From Deminuibacter soli (GTDB lineage Bacteria; Bacteroidota; Bacteroidia; Chitinophagales; Chitinophagaceae), in the NCBI RefSeq assembly GCF_003412455.1, contig NZ_QTJU01000002.1:186001-250000 (forward strand): a DNA stretch of 64,000 nt, in the 5' to 3' direction. How positions within the stretch are numbered: the stretch's first letter is position 1; every line of letters starts with the position of its first letter. A program made the translations under genes and the position numbers. This document shows positions 41,243 through 50,069 of this stretch, piece by piece. Under the pieces are notes generated by a model that searched no databases, was not told where the DNA came from, and worked only from the letters and a program-made list of their open reading frames with translations.

Positions 41243-43204
41243 ATGAAATACCTGCTTTTTCTAAGTCTTGCCTTTGCCTTACTGGGCTTTAAATTCAGTA
41301 ATGACACTGCTTATGATATTTATGGAACAGTTACCGATTCAACAGGAGCACCCATCCCCGGTGTCAGCGTTAATGAAAAAGGAACCAAACATGGCACATC
41401 CACAGATGCGCATGGCAACTTTCACCTGCATGTAAAAACAGATTCGGTTGTACTGGAGATAAGTTATATAGGCTATGAAACCAAAGAGGTGCTGGCCGTT
41501 GCAGGCAATAAGCTGACTGTACAATTGAATGCATCCAGCCAGGTACTAAATGAAGTTGTTGTAAAAGGATATTATACAGCGAGTAAAAAAGACCTTGTTG
41601 GTTCGGTACGTACAACAGCCCCTGGCATGTTGGCTGATAAGGAAGCCCAATACGATATGATGGCCGCTGCGCCTTTGCAGGGAAGAGTGGCAGGCTTGCA
41701 GGTGAAAGGTCATTACAGGAAGATAGAAGAGAAACGGTTTAACCGCGAAGGGTATGCGCACATAGAAGAAAACAGGTTTATGAAAGTAAAAGATGCCCCG
41801 CTGTCTACTTTTTCCATTGATGTGGATGCAGCCTCTTACAGCAATATCAGGCGTTTTATACAGGCAGGTGAACTGCCGCCTGCAGGTGCAGTGCGTATTG
41901 AAGAAATGGTGAACTACTTTCATTATAATTATCCGCAGCCAACAGGTAGTGATCCCTTTAGTGTAAATACTGCACTGTCCGTTTGTCCCTGGAACACCAA
42001 ACACCAGCTATTGCAGATAGGACTGCAGGGCAAAATTATCCCGCGTGAATCACTGCCACCTGCCAATCTTGTTTTCCTGGTAGATGTGAGCGGCAGCATG
42101 ATGGAAGAAAACAAATTGCCGCTGGTGCAATCATCTTTAAAATTATTAACTGATCAGTTGCGCCCTGAAGACCGTGTGGCACTGGTGGCGTATGCAGGTA
42201 ATGCCGGACTGGTGTTGCCTTCTACCTCTGGCGCGGAAAAAAATATCATTAAAACAGCCATCGCCCAACTGGAAGCAGGCGGCTCCACAGCAGGTGGTGC
42301 AGGTATTCAGCTGGCGTATAAAGTAGCGCGGGAACAGTTTAAAGCCAAGGGCAACAACCGTGTTATTCTTTGCACAGATGGCGACTTCAATGTAGGTGCC
42401 AGCAGCGACGATGCATTGGTGCGCATGATAGAAAAAGAACGGGAAGGCGGTGTGTTTTTAACTGTGTTGGGTTTTGGTACCGGTAATTACCAGGATGCAA
42501 AAATGGAACAACTGGCCGATAAAGGCAATGGCAACCATGCTTATATCGACGGCATGAACGAAGCACGCAAAGTACTGGGACATGAATTTGGCGGCACCTT
42601 GTTCACCATTGCCAAAGATGTGAAACTGCAGCTGGAGTTTAACCCTGCGCAGGTACAAGGCTACCGGTTGATTGGTTATGAAAACCGCATGCTGGCAAAA
42701 GAAGACTTCAATAACGATAAAAAGGATGCAGGCGAACTGGGCAGCGGGCATACGGTTACGGCTTTGTATGAGTTAATTCCCGCCGGTGCGGCTGCCAGTG
42801 AGCTGGATAGTGTTGATCAGCTGCGTTATCAACCGGTTGCTGCTGCTGCATCCAAACAGCCGGTGAGTAAAGAGTTGCTGAACATTAAACTGCGCTACAA
42901 ACAACCCGATGGCGAAACCAGCAAGTTGATTCAGTATGCCGTACAACCCGGTGCCGTTGCATTTGACAAGGCACCCGAAAACCTGCGCTTCGCTGCTGCT
43001 GTAGCCGCGTTTGGTATGCAGCTGTGTGATTCAAAATTCAGGGGAACACTTGATTACAATGGCATTTTAAAAATAGCGCGCAATGCAGTAGGGAATGATA
43101 CGGAAAACTACCGCAGCGAATTTGTACAGCTGGTACAGAAAGCCCGGTCATTGCCCACTGCGTCTGTAAAGCACGGCGATGACGATGATGACGAAGATGA
43201 ATAA
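41243..43204 (+). CDS. VWA-domain protein (YfbK-like) with carboxypeptidase-regulatory-like domain
   Basis: A 653-residue exported protein. A signal-like helix (KYLLFLSLAFALLGF) precedes a regulatory-like module at 25-100 and a stretch resembling a SusC plug remnant (VVKGYYTASKKDLVGSVRT, then LQGRVAGLQV at about 145-154). The von Willebrand type A domain has an intact MIDAS, DVSGSMM, at 281-287. The C-terminal part matches the DUF3520-type tail (YELIPAGAA, LNIKLRYKQPDGETS). The extreme C-terminus is acidic (DDDDDEDE). The role is unknown; protein-protein interaction at the envelope is likely. Start 41243 fits the signal sequence. Confidence 0.85.
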   Translation: MKYLLFLSLAFALLGFKFSNDTAYDIYGTVTDSTGAPIPGVSVNEKGTKHGTSTDAHGNFHLHVKTDSVVLEISYIGYETKEVLAVAGNKLTVQLNASSQVLNEVVVKGYYTASKKDLVGSVRTTAPGMLADKEAQYDMMAAAPLQGRVAGLQVKGHYRKIEEKRFNREGYAHIEENRFMKVKDAPLSTFSIDVDAASYSNIRRFIQAGELPPAGAVRIEEMVNYFHYNYPQPTGSDPFSVNTALSVCPWNTKHQLLQIGLQGKIIPRESLPPANLVFLVDVSGSMMEENKLPLVQSSLKLLTDQLRPEDRVALVAYAGNAGLVLPSTSGAEKNIIKTAIAQLEAGGSTAGGAGIQLAYKVAREQFKAKGNNRVILCTDGDFNVGASSDDALVRMIEKEREGGVFLTVLGFGTGNYQDAKMEQLADKGNGNHAYIDGMNEARKVLGHEFGGTLFTIAKDVKLQLEFNPAQVQGYRLIGYENRMLAKEDFNNDKKDAGELGSGHTVTALYELIPAGAAASELDSVDQLRYQPVAAAASKQPVSKELLNIKLRYKQPDGETSKLIQYAVQPGAVAFDKAPENLRFAAAVAAFGMQLCDSKFRGTLDYNGILKIARNAVGNDTENYRSEFVQLVQKARSLPTASVKHGDDDDDEDE

Positions 43205-43219
43205 CAACAGCGGTTCCCT

Positions 43220-44119
43220 TTACTTAAACGCGGGGTGAAACTGGTTTAGCGTGCTGCGCAGGTAATCACGGTCAAGGTGGGTATATATTTCAGTGGTGGT
43301 AATACTTTCATGACCCAGCATTTCCTGTACGGCACGCAAATCGGCCCCGCCTTCAACCAGGTGTGTGGCAAAGGAATGGCGGAAGGTATGTGGTGATATG
43401 CTTTTGGTAATACCCGCCTGCGCTGCCAGTTCTTTGATGATGTAAAAGATCATTACCCTCGATAGTGATTTCCCGAACCTGTTTAAAAACAGGCAATCCT
43501 CAAATCCCTTTACTACAGGCTGGTGTACACGGATATCGTTTTTATAGATGCGCATGTATTTAATGGCATCTGTACCAATGGGCACCAGCCTTTCTTTGTC
43601 TCCCTTGCCTATTACACGTATAAAACCCACATCCAGGTAAAGGTTGCTGATCTGCAGGTTTACCACTTCGCTTACCCGCAGTCCGCAGCTGTACATGGTT
43701 TCCAGTATGGCTTTGTTGCGACCGCCTTCGGTGGTACTAAGGTCGAGCTTGCCGATCATTTGTTCAATCTCGGTAAAGCTCAGCACATCCGGTAATGCGC
43801 GGCGTGTTTTGGGTGCTTCCAGCAATTGGGTGGGGTCGGTGGTAACAATGTTTTCTACCAGGCAGTAACGGTAAAAACCGCGGATGCCCGATATAATGCG
43901 GGCTTGTGAGGTTGCCGTCAAGCCAAGGTTACCGATCCATTGTATAAACTGCTGCAGCTCTTTCAGCGTAATATCCGAAGGTGCCAGTGGTTGCTGAATA
44001 ATACCCATCCAGCTGGTCAGCTTGTCTACATCACGCAGGTAGGCTTCAACAGAATTATCGCTGAGCGATTTCTCCAGCTGCAGATACGCTTTGTACCCTT
44101 TTTTATACGCATCCCACAT
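43220..44119 (-). CDS. xerD: Site-specific tyrosine recombinase XerD
   Basis: A 299-residue recombinase, the normal length for XerD when started at 44119 (an upstream frame to 44305 is rejected). The N-terminal SAM-like domain (LEKSLSDNSVEAYLRDVDKL) is followed by the catalytic domain with Arg in SCGLRVSEV, Lys in GKGDKERLVP, HTFRHSFATHL, GHESITTTEIYTH and the Tyr nucleophile in that last motif. It resolves chromosome dimers at dif with XerC. No integron or phage context is present, so a housekeeping role is most likely. Confidence 0.93.
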   Translation of the reverse strand: MWDAYKKGYKAYLQLEKSLSDNSVEAYLRDVDKLTSWMGIIQQPLAPSDITLKELQQFIQWIGNLGLTATSQARIISGIRGFYRYCLVENIVTTDPTQLLEAPKTRRALPDVLSFTEIEQMIGKLDLSTTEGGRNKAILETMYSCGLRVSEVVNLQISNLYLDVGFIRVIGKGDKERLVPIGTDAIKYMRIYKNDIRVHQPVVKGFEDCLFLNRFGKSLSRVMIFYIIKELAAQAGITKSISPHTFRHSFATHLVEGGADLRAVQEMLGHESITTTEIYTHLDRDYLRSTLNQFHPAFK

Positions 44120-44160
44120 ACAAGGTATTGGTTTGGTGCCGGCGTAAAGGTAGGTTTTGT

Positions 44161-44290
44161 CGTGAATCGTCAGGCGTGAATCGACAGTCAATGTCGTCCA
44201 GTTAACAGCTCCTTTGTGAACTTTGCGGGTTTTCCTCTGTGTTTCTTTGCGGTAAAAATAGTTATCGCCATACAGGCTCGCAGCTTGTAG
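44161..44290. repeat. Dispersed-repeat remnants upstream of xerD
   Basis: Contains CGTGAATCGTCAGGCGTGAATCGAC, split by related words, a CTTTGCGGGTTTTCC/CTTTGCGGT stretch related to the element at 6050-6160, and a 'gcagcttgtagcccgcagct' word like the tail of the 12.1-kb repeat. It appears to be a mosaic of several intergenic repeat families. Confidence 0.5.
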
Positions 44291-44392
44291 CCCGCAGCTC
44301 ACCACTGTTTTCCAACTTTATTTGGAATTACACCGGGCATGGGCGATATTGCCGGCATATATTGTATTACTGTACTGCAATCCTTATTACCA

Positions 44393-44902
44393 ATGGAAGC
44401 AATTAATCTGCGCTCGTTCAAGCAAAAAGTGCGTTACCATAAAAAAACGATGCGCCGTTTTCTGGGCAAAGTAGAAAAAGCACCTCCGCGCAGATTAGAT
44501 CAGCTGGCTGAAGAACTTGATAAGCAGGTATGGCCCGAAACCGACTGCTTAAGCTGCGCCAACTGCTGCAAAACCATGACGCCTACGTTCACACCGAAAG
44601 ACATTAGGCGCATCGCCGCCCACCTCGATATGACGCAGGATGCATTCAAGGAAAAATGGCTGTACTTCGATAAGAAAGATGGCGACTGGATGAACCGCAA
44701 ACAACCCTGCCAGTTCCTCAATCTTGAAGACAACAAGTGCAGCATCTACGAAGTGCGCCCCGAAGATTGCGCCGGCTTCCCGCATCTTACCAAAAAGAAA
44801 GTAAAGGAATACATTCACGTACACCAGCAAAACATCGAATACTGCCCCGCCACCTATAAATGGGTAGAGAAAATGCAGGATGCCCTGGCAGCCAAATCGT
44901 AA
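44393..44902 (+). CDS. YkgJ family cysteine-cluster protein
   Basis: A 169-residue protein with the eight-Cys pattern of the CxxCxxCC family: CLSCANCCKTM at about residues 44-54, then CQFL, KCSIYEVRPEDC near 105-125. These Cys residues are believed to bind an Fe-S cluster or zinc. The biochemical role is unknown. The ATG at 44393 is preferred over 44339 because it precedes the conserved region by the usual distance. It stands between xerD (divergent) and a repeat-rich spacer. Confidence 0.85.
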   Translation: MEAINLRSFKQKVRYHKKTMRRFLGKVEKAPPRRLDQLAEELDKQVWPETDCLSCANCCKTMTPTFTPKDIRRIAAHLDMTQDAFKEKWLYFDKKDGDWMNRKQPCQFLNLEDNKCSIYEVRPEDCAGFPHLTKKKVKEYIHVHQQNIEYCPATYKWVEKMQDALAAKS

Positions 44903-45092
44903 TACATCGAGAATCGAGAATCGACAGTCGAGATGATGGTAGCGAATCCGTTTGACCAACGCAATGTTGCCGGCAACGGCGGTTGTTTTTTTATTCACTA
45001 TTGCCTATTCACTATTCACCGGTTTTCCTCACCACTCACAACTCACCACTCACCAAAACGCCCGTCTTCCGGCGAAGCCGGTACCCGCAAAA
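44903..45092. repeat. Mosaic of dispersed repeats
   Basis: ATCGAGAATCGAGAATCGAC at 44907 matches the start of the 12.1-kb repeat. GTTGCCGGCAAC (44965-44976) is the loop-less core of the 13.4-kb hairpin, followed by inverted 'ttcactattgcctattcac' and 'caccactcac' tracts seen in the opposite orientation at 13.3 kb. No gene was seen. Confidence 0.6.
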
Positions 45093-45452
45093 CTAAAAAT
45101 ATACATCCTCTATAAAGAAATACTCTACCACCTCGCCCTGCGGGGAAAGGTTAATGGAGAGCACATCAAACTGCAGGTAAATCCATTGGGGATGCAGCAG
45201 CTGGTATTGCTCGGCTGCTTTTTTCATGCACTCCATTTTAGCAGGTGTAATACTTTCTTCCGGGTAACCGAAACGGGTATTCGTGCGGGTTTTTACTTCA
45301 ACAAAATGGAGCAGTTTTGCTTTCGCGGCAATCAGATCCACCTCCCAGAAACGGTAGCGCCAGTTTTTAGCGAGTATGGTATAACCGTGTTGCTGTAAAT
45401 AAGCAGCTGCCAGCACTTCGCCCTGGTGGCCGATGTGTTTATTATGGTACAT
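45093..45452 (-). CDS. YraN family (UPF0102) putative endonuclease
   Basis: A 119-residue protein. GHQGEVLAAAYLQQHGYTIL, then WEVDLIA and HFVEVKTRTN form the restriction-endonuclease-like core (Glu, Asp, Glu-x-Lys). Members are widely conserved and often lie near ribosome or DNA-repair genes; the cellular role is unsettled. It is divergent from manA with a 32-bp spacer. Confidence 0.9.
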   Translation of the reverse strand: MYHNKHIGHQGEVLAAAYLQQHGYTILAKNWRYRFWEVDLIAAKAKLLHFVEVKTRTNTRFGYPEESITPAKMECMKKAAEQYQLLHPQWIYLQFDVLSINLSPQGEVVEYFFIEDVYF

Positions 45453-45484
45453 TGTAGTATCTTTCGCAGGTTAAAAAACTGATC

Positions 45485-46708
45485 ATGACGGCAATACAAG
45501 GTAAAATTTTTAAGCTGAAAGGAAAAATACAGCACTATGCTTGGGGTGGCTACAACTACATCCCGCATTGGCTGGGTGTATCGAACAGTGAACAGAAACC
45601 CTGCGCAGAATACTGGATGGGGGCACACCCTTCCGCTTCATCGGTGCTTGAAACCGCTGCAGGCGATACAGTGTTATTCAATGCCATTAAAGAAGCGCCC
45701 GGTGCTTATATCGGCGATAAGGTGTATAACCGTTTTGGTGAATTGCCCTACCTGTTTAAAATACTCGATGTAAAAGACATGCTCTCCATACAGGTGCACC
45801 CGTCTAAAACCGAAGCCGAAAAAGGTTTTGATGCAGAAGAAGCTGCCGGTATACCCATCGGCGCGGCGCACCGCAATTATAAAGACAAGAACCACAAGCC
45901 CGAAGTAATGGTGGCGCTGAGTGAGTTTTGGCTGCTGCATGGTTTTTTGCAGCCCGACCTGCTGCGCAAAGTGCTGGTAAGCGTTCCGGCGTTTAACACC
46001 CTGTTGCCGCTGTTTGAAAAGGAAGGCTACAAAGGTCTGTACCAGCATGTAATGGAGCTGCCGCAAAACCAGGTAAATACCATGCTTACACCGCTGGTAC
46101 TGGCCGAAGTGCAGAAAAAAAAGGCAGGTGAACTCAACAGGTCCGAGCCGGGCTGGTGGGTAAGCAAGCTGTACGAAAATGAAGAAACCATCGGTGATAT
46201 CGATCGTGGTGTGTTCTCTATTTACTTTTTCAATATTGTAAAAACAATGCCTGGTCAGGCAGTGTTCCAGGGTGCAGGTGTACCGCACGCGTATCTGGAA
46301 GGGCAGAATGTAGAGCTCATGGCCAACAGCGACAACGTACTGCGCGGCGGTTTAACACCTAAACACGTAGACGTGCCTGAACTGCTGAAACACACGCTGT
46401 TCGAGGGTATTACCCCCGATGTAATGGACGGTGTGGTAGCAACCGAAGGGGAGAAAAGCTACCCTTGCCCTGTGCCCGATTTCGGTATCGGCAAAATTGA
46501 ACTGAAGGCAGGTGAAGGATTTCGCCATACGGCCAGTTCTCTTGAAATCATCGTATTGCTAGATGGTGCTATGCAAATTCAGGGCTCGGGCCGTGAGCTG
46601 CAGGCGAAAAAAGGAGAGGCAGTAGCGGTACTGGCAGGTGAATCGTATATTATTTCTGCCGAAGCAGGCGGGGTACTGGCTTACCGTGCATTTGTGCCGG
46701 AGCTGTAA
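45485..46708 (+). CDS. manA: Mannose-6-phosphate isomerase, class I
   Basis: A 407-residue cupin enzyme. Zinc ligands are visible in LSIQVHPSKTEAE, HKPEVMVAL and the late GVPHAYLEGQNVELMANSDN, together with RGGLTPKHVDVPELL. It interconverts mannose-6-phosphate and fructose-6-phosphate, linking glycolysis to GDP-mannose. It appears to stand with the DUF6580 gene 20 bp downstream. A TATCTTTC word 25 bp upstream may be its -7 box. Confidence 0.93.
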   Translation: MTAIQGKIFKLKGKIQHYAWGGYNYIPHWLGVSNSEQKPCAEYWMGAHPSASSVLETAAGDTVLFNAIKEAPGAYIGDKVYNRFGELPYLFKILDVKDMLSIQVHPSKTEAEKGFDAEEAAGIPIGAAHRNYKDKNHKPEVMVALSEFWLLHGFLQPDLLRKVLVSVPAFNTLLPLFEKEGYKGLYQHVMELPQNQVNTMLTPLVLAEVQKKKAGELNRSEPGWWVSKLYENEETIGDIDRGVFSIYFFNIVKTMPGQAVFQGAGVPHAYLEGQNVELMANSDNVLRGGLTPKHVDVPELLKHTLFEGITPDVMDGVVATEGEKSYPCPVPDFGIGKIELKAGEGFRHTASSLEIIVLLDGAMQIQGSGRELQAKKGEAVAVLAGESYIISAEAGGVLAYRAFVPEL

Positions 46709-46724
46709 TAAAATCGTAAATTCG
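46691..46724 (+). promoter_or_regulatory. Candidate promoter of the DUF6580 gene
   Basis: TTTG at 46691-46694, a 22-base spacer and TAAATTCG at 46717-46724, four bases before the ATG at 46729. If used, the mRNA would be nearly leaderless. It lies inside the end of manA. Confidence 0.35.
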
Positions 46725-46728
46725 CGGT

Positions 46729-47298
46729 ATGAAACAGAAAATATCTATTGTAGTTGCACTGTTACTGCTGGTTGTAACAGCAGCTGTGTACCGGTTAATT
46801 CCCGGCCGTCCGTTTGGTTTTGCACCACAGATAGCCATGGCCTTGTTTGGCGGCGCTGTATTTGTTCACAACAAAAAATGGGCGTTTGCATTACCGGTGA
46901 TCTCTATGTTTCTGTCTGATTTGCTGTTCCAGGTTTTATACAGCGCCAATCTCAGCACAACACCCGGTTTTTATGAAGGCCAGTGGCAGAATTACCTGCT
47001 GTTTGCCCTGCTTACCGTAATTGGTTTTGCGGTGAAGAAAGAGAAAGTGCTGAGCATTGCGGCAGGCACACTGGTGGCGCCCACCGTGTATTTCCTGTTG
47101 TCTAACTCACTGGTATGGCTCAGCGGCGGCGGCTACCAGCGCCCCAAAACATTCAGCGGCTTTATACAATGCATGAATGATGGTATTCCTTTTTATGGCG
47201 GAAGTGTTGCAGCTACCGTTGTATTCGGTGCCGTACTGTTTGGCGGGTACTACCTCATCAAAAAATCACAAACCGCAACAGGCCACCAGATGGCTTAA
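46729..47298 (+). CDS. DUF6580 family multi-pass membrane protein
   Basis: A 189-residue protein with about five membrane helices (SIVVALLLLVVTAAVYRLIP, IAMALFGGAVFV, ALPVISMFLSDLLFQVLY, a central pair, and VVFGAVLFGGYYLI). The pattern R-P-F-G-F-A-P-Q-I-A-M-A-L-F-G is familiar from DUF6580 proteins, which resemble ECF-transporter substrate-specificity components. A vitamin or small-molecule transport role is possible but unproven. It follows manA by 20 bp and is closed by a strong terminator. Confidence 0.8.
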   Translation: MKQKISIVVALLLLVVTAAVYRLIPGRPFGFAPQIAMALFGGAVFVHNKKWAFALPVISMFLSDLLFQVLYSANLSTTPGFYEGQWQNYLLFALLTVIGFAVKKEKVLSIAAGTLVAPTVYFLLSNSLVWLSGGGYQRPKTFSGFIQCMNDGIPFYGGSVAATVVFGAVLFGGYYLIKKSQTATGHQMA

Positions 47299-47318
47299 TG
47301 CGATTGAACAAATCATAC

Positions 47319-47353
47319 GAAGGGCCGCGGTGTAACCGTGGCCCTTCTTTTTT
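47319..47353 (+). terminator. Intrinsic terminator after the DUF6580 gene
   Basis: Stem GAAGGGCC-CGG / CCG-GGCCCTTC around a short loop, followed by seven T. It lies between convergent genes and overlaps the last bases of kptA by two. Confidence 0.85.
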
Positions 47354-47906
47354 ACGCCTCCAGCAACTCAATGTACTGGGCAGGCACATGCGGTGTAAGC
47401 CAAACCTGGTTATCGCTCAGGTAAAAAGGATGACCATCCTGGTGCATCTGTCCGGCAGCTACGGCAAATACATAAGGCTGACCATGGCGGCTGCCTACGG
47501 TTGTGGCCGTTTCCTTGTCATGGCTAAGGTGTACATGCAGGCGGGTGCGTTTGTCAATGCCCTTTGAAAGGATGGAGGGCACCGAAGGCTTGCCTGTGCC
47601 GTGATACAGGATGGTAGGCGGCTGAATGGGGTTGTAGTTCAGGTTTACATCAACCGAATGGCCCTGTGCAGCCCTTATTTTGGTGCGGTCTTCGTTAAAG
47701 GTAAATCGTTGTTTGTCGTTATTGGCTACCACGTAATCGAGCAGCTCGGGAGATATGGGGAAGCCGTTTTTGTTCATTTTGTCAACCAGCTTGTTAACGC
47801 TAACCCAGCCTTGTTCATCGAGCGTTAGTTCGATAATCTGGGGTTTGTGCCTTAAAAAAAGGCTCAGGAACTGGCTGGTGATCCTGGCTTCAGTTTCATT
47901 GATCAT
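47352..47906 (-). CDS. kptA: RNA 2'-phosphotransferase (Tpt1/KptA)
   Basis: A 184-residue protein. The N-terminal winged-helix lobe has SLFLRHKPQIIELTLDEQGW and the Arg/His site; the ADP-ribosyltransferase-like lobe has RAAQGHSVDVN, LYHGT, HVHLSHDKETA and GSRHGQPYVFAV. These carry the Arg-His-Arg-Arg catalytic residues of Tpt1 enzymes, which remove an internal RNA 2'-phosphate using NAD. The natural bacterial substrate is unknown, as no splicing pathway producing such a phosphate is known there. It is encoded alone. Confidence 0.92.
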   Translation of the reverse strand: MINETEARITSQFLSLFLRHKPQIIELTLDEQGWVSVNKLVDKMNKNGFPISPELLDYVVANNDKQRFTFNEDRTKIRAAQGHSVDVNLNYNPIQPPTILYHGTGKPSVPSILSKGIDKRTRLHVHLSHDKETATTVGSRHGQPYVFAVAAGQMHQDGHPFYLSDNQVWLTPHVPAQYIELLEA

Positions 47907-47974
47907 ACAAGGGATGGTTTAGGATATTGAGTGCTAAAAATAGTAAATTGCGCTGTAATAAAACCTACTACTGT

Positions 47975-48154
47975 ATGGGTATCTGGCGCCAGATAGCTGA
48001 ATATTTATATATCAAGAAAAGAGATCCGAATGCTCCCCGCAATACTTCCATCCGGGCCATGCACGGAATGAACAGGATTTCCCTGTTTATGTTCCTGCTG
48101 GCATTGGTTATCATGATTGTACGGTTCCTGATTATCCCGCTTTTCAGAAAGTGA
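47975..48154 (+). CDS. DUF6728-type small membrane protein
   Basis: A 59-residue protein starting GIWRQIAEYLYIKKRDPNAP, followed by RAMHGMNRISLFMFLLALVIMIVRFLI, one basic cytoplasmic segment and one membrane helix. I associate this pattern with the small Bacteroidota family DUF6728; function unknown. The ATG at 47975 is preferred to 47927 because the family begins with the IWRQ region and a TAAATTG box lies between the two. Confidence 0.7.
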   Translation: MGIWRQIAEYLYIKKRDPNAPRNTSIRAMHGMNRISLFMFLLALVIMIVRFLIIPLFRK

Positions 48155-48584
48155 GAGAGTTGGGAAGCGTGAGGAGGTAAGGCTGATCACTGGTGAATTG
48201 TGAATAGTCAACTAGTGAATAAAACAGCCGTTGTGGCATGCTGTTGGTAATACGGGCGGTTTGCGCAGCCCCGGCATTCTGATGCCATTAACACAGGGAC
48301 ATCGTATCCCCGTGTACGCCGTTGCCGGTGTCCTCACCGGCAACTTCCGCTCACGCCTCAAAAAGGGCCCCTGTTCCAAACCTTAAAGCATTAAAAAAAG
48401 CTACCTAAGTGTAACCGTGACTTAACTAAACGACATTAATTGGTGAATAGGAAAAAATTGAACATTGAAACAATTGAACTATTCGAACCCCTCCGATCCA
48501 ACTTAAACTTCAAACGCTAAACCTTAAACCAGCGCCCAACACTATTGAGCTAAACTAAAAAACATTCATTTACCAGTGATCACC
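48155..48584. repeat. Repeat-rich spacer with conserved hairpin core
   Basis: Contains the 'ggtgaattgtgaatagtc' tract, ACACAGGG/CCCCGTGT hairpin words (48292-48315), and GTTGCCGGTG with its complement around TCCT at 48321-48344, the same hairpin as at 13.4 kb. The last 150 bp is AT-rich text with many 'aacttaaac' words. No gene was seen. Confidence 0.65.
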
Positions 48585-49724
48585 TCACAATCCTCCCATA
48601 AAATCCACAATCGCCCTCGCCGCATTGGCTGAAGCATTGCCGCCGGCAGAGAGTAGCGTTTTCAGTTCCTGGTAATCGCGCTGCAGCTGGGCTTGCTTGT
48701 CAACATTGTACAGCAGGTTTTTGAGCGCTGTGCTGGCATTGGCTACAGTAAGGTCGTTCTGGATAAGCTCTTTCACCACCAGTTTATCAAGAATCAGGTT
48801 TACGAGGGAAATGTATTTTACCTTAATCAATCGTTTGGCTATCTGGTAACTTATGTTACTGCCCTTGTAACAAACTGCTTCAGGCACACCAAACAAAGCT
48901 GTTTCCAGCGTGGCAGTGCCGCTGGTAACCAGGGCTGCATTGCTTTGGGCCAGCAGGGCATAGGTTTGGTTGCGCACGGCCAGCACATTTTTATAAGGTG
49001 CCAGCAGGTCGGCATAAAAAACGTCTTCCTGGCCGGGTGCTTTGGCTACCACGAAAGTGCAATCGGGAAACTGCTTGCTCACTTCGAGCATAACCGGCAG
49101 TTTCTTCAGTATTTCCTGCTTGCGGCTGCCGGGCAGCAGGGCTACCAGTTTTTGAGAAGCAGGTAACGGTGTATTGTTGTCTGTAAGCAGTACCTGTGCT
49201 TCGGGAGAGGCTTTAAACTGGTCAATCACGCGCACCAGCGGGTGCCCCACGTATTGCACATCCCACTGCCACCTGTTTTTAAAATAATCTTTTTCAAAGG
49301 GGAGAATTACCAGCATCAGGTCAATATGCTGTTTCATTTTCTTTACCCTTCCTTCTTTCCAGGCCCATACCTGCGGTGAAATGTAGAAAACCACTTTCAT
49401 ACCCCGGGACTTGGCCCATTCGGCAATGCGCAGGTTAAACCCCGGGTAGTCTACCAGTATCAGCACATCGGGCTGGTAGCGGGCAATATCTTCCTTGCAA
49501 AAACTGAGGTTGCGTAAAATAGTGCGCAGGTTCATCACCACTTCTGCAAAACCCATAAATGCAAGGTCGCGGTAATGTTTCACCAGTGTGGCGCCTGCCT
49601 GTTCCATATAATCGCCGCCCCAGCAGCGAATGTCCACCTCTTTATCCAGCAGCCGCAATTCTTTTATCAGGTTGCTGCCGTGCAAATCACCACTTGCTTC
49701 TCCTGCTATAATGTAATACTTCAT
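48585..49724 (-). CDS. lpxB: Lipid-A-disaccharide synthase
   Basis: A 379-residue GT19 glycosyltransferase. The N-terminus YYIIAGEASGDLHGSNLI, the membrane-binding segment YISPQVWAWKEGRVKKMKQ, LLPGSRKQEI and SGTATLETALFGVPEAV are diagnostic. It joins UDP-2,3-diacylglucosamine and lipid X to form the lipid A disaccharide at the inner membrane. A small membrane protein and surE lie upstream on the same strand, in the order common in Bacteroidota. Confidence 0.95.
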   Translation of the reverse strand: MKYYIIAGEASGDLHGSNLIKELRLLDKEVDIRCWGGDYMEQAGATLVKHYRDLAFMGFAEVVMNLRTILRNLSFCKEDIARYQPDVLILVDYPGFNLRIAEWAKSRGMKVVFYISPQVWAWKEGRVKKMKQHIDLMLVILPFEKDYFKNRWQWDVQYVGHPLVRVIDQFKASPEAQVLLTDNNTPLPASQKLVALLPGSRKQEILKKLPVMLEVSKQFPDCTFVVAKAPGQEDVFYADLLAPYKNVLAVRNQTYALLAQSNAALVTSGTATLETALFGVPEAVCYKGSNISYQIAKRLIKVKYISLVNLILDKLVVKELIQNDLTVANASTALKNLLYNVDKQAQLQRDYQELKTLLSAGGNASANAARAIVDFMGGL

Positions 49725-49766
49725 CGGTTGATTTGTTGGATAAATAGAATGCGTAATCGTTTGGAG

Positions 49767-50069
49767 TTACACAAAAAACTTGATGTACAATGCAACCAGG
49801 ATATATACAGCAGTGCAGGCAAAAATGCCACGCGCCGTTTTGTCGATATGTGCATTGGAGTACAGGGTAAAGATAAATATGTTGGCCACCAGCGATATGG
49901 TTATCATCGCAGAAAGCAGGCTTTTATTGCTCGTCATAGAGCCGAAATAATCGCCCAGGCTAAAGGTGGGGTAAAATTTAACCAGGTAGTGAATCAACAT
50001 GCCGAAAAAAGGGGCTATCAGTCCAAGTACAAGCCCCAGCTTAAAATTGTCTTTTTTTAAAAACATCAT
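49767..50069 (-). CDS. Small three-helix membrane protein, unknown
   Basis: A 100-residue protein with three predicted membrane helices (LGLVLGLIAPFFGMLIHYLV, LLSAMITISLVANIFIFTLYS, IFACTAVYILVALYI). No motif with a known role is visible. It overlaps the surE stop by four bases and precedes lpxB by 42 bp, so all three are probably co-transcribed. An envelope role is suggested only by context. Confidence 0.75.
   Translation of the reverse strand: MMFLKKDNFKLGLVLGLIAPFFGMLIHYLVKFYPTFSLGDYFGSMTSNKSLLSAMITISLVANIFIFTLYSNAHIDKTARGIFACTAVYILVALYIKFFV

Noticed and set aside
44120-44305. N-terminal extension of XerD by 62 residues
   Set aside because: The extension is encoded by repeat-rich sequence; starting at 44119 gives the normal XerD length and N-terminus.
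44952-45398. 148-codon plus-strand ORF
   Set aside because: Starts within dispersed repeats and is antisense to the well-supported YraN gene.
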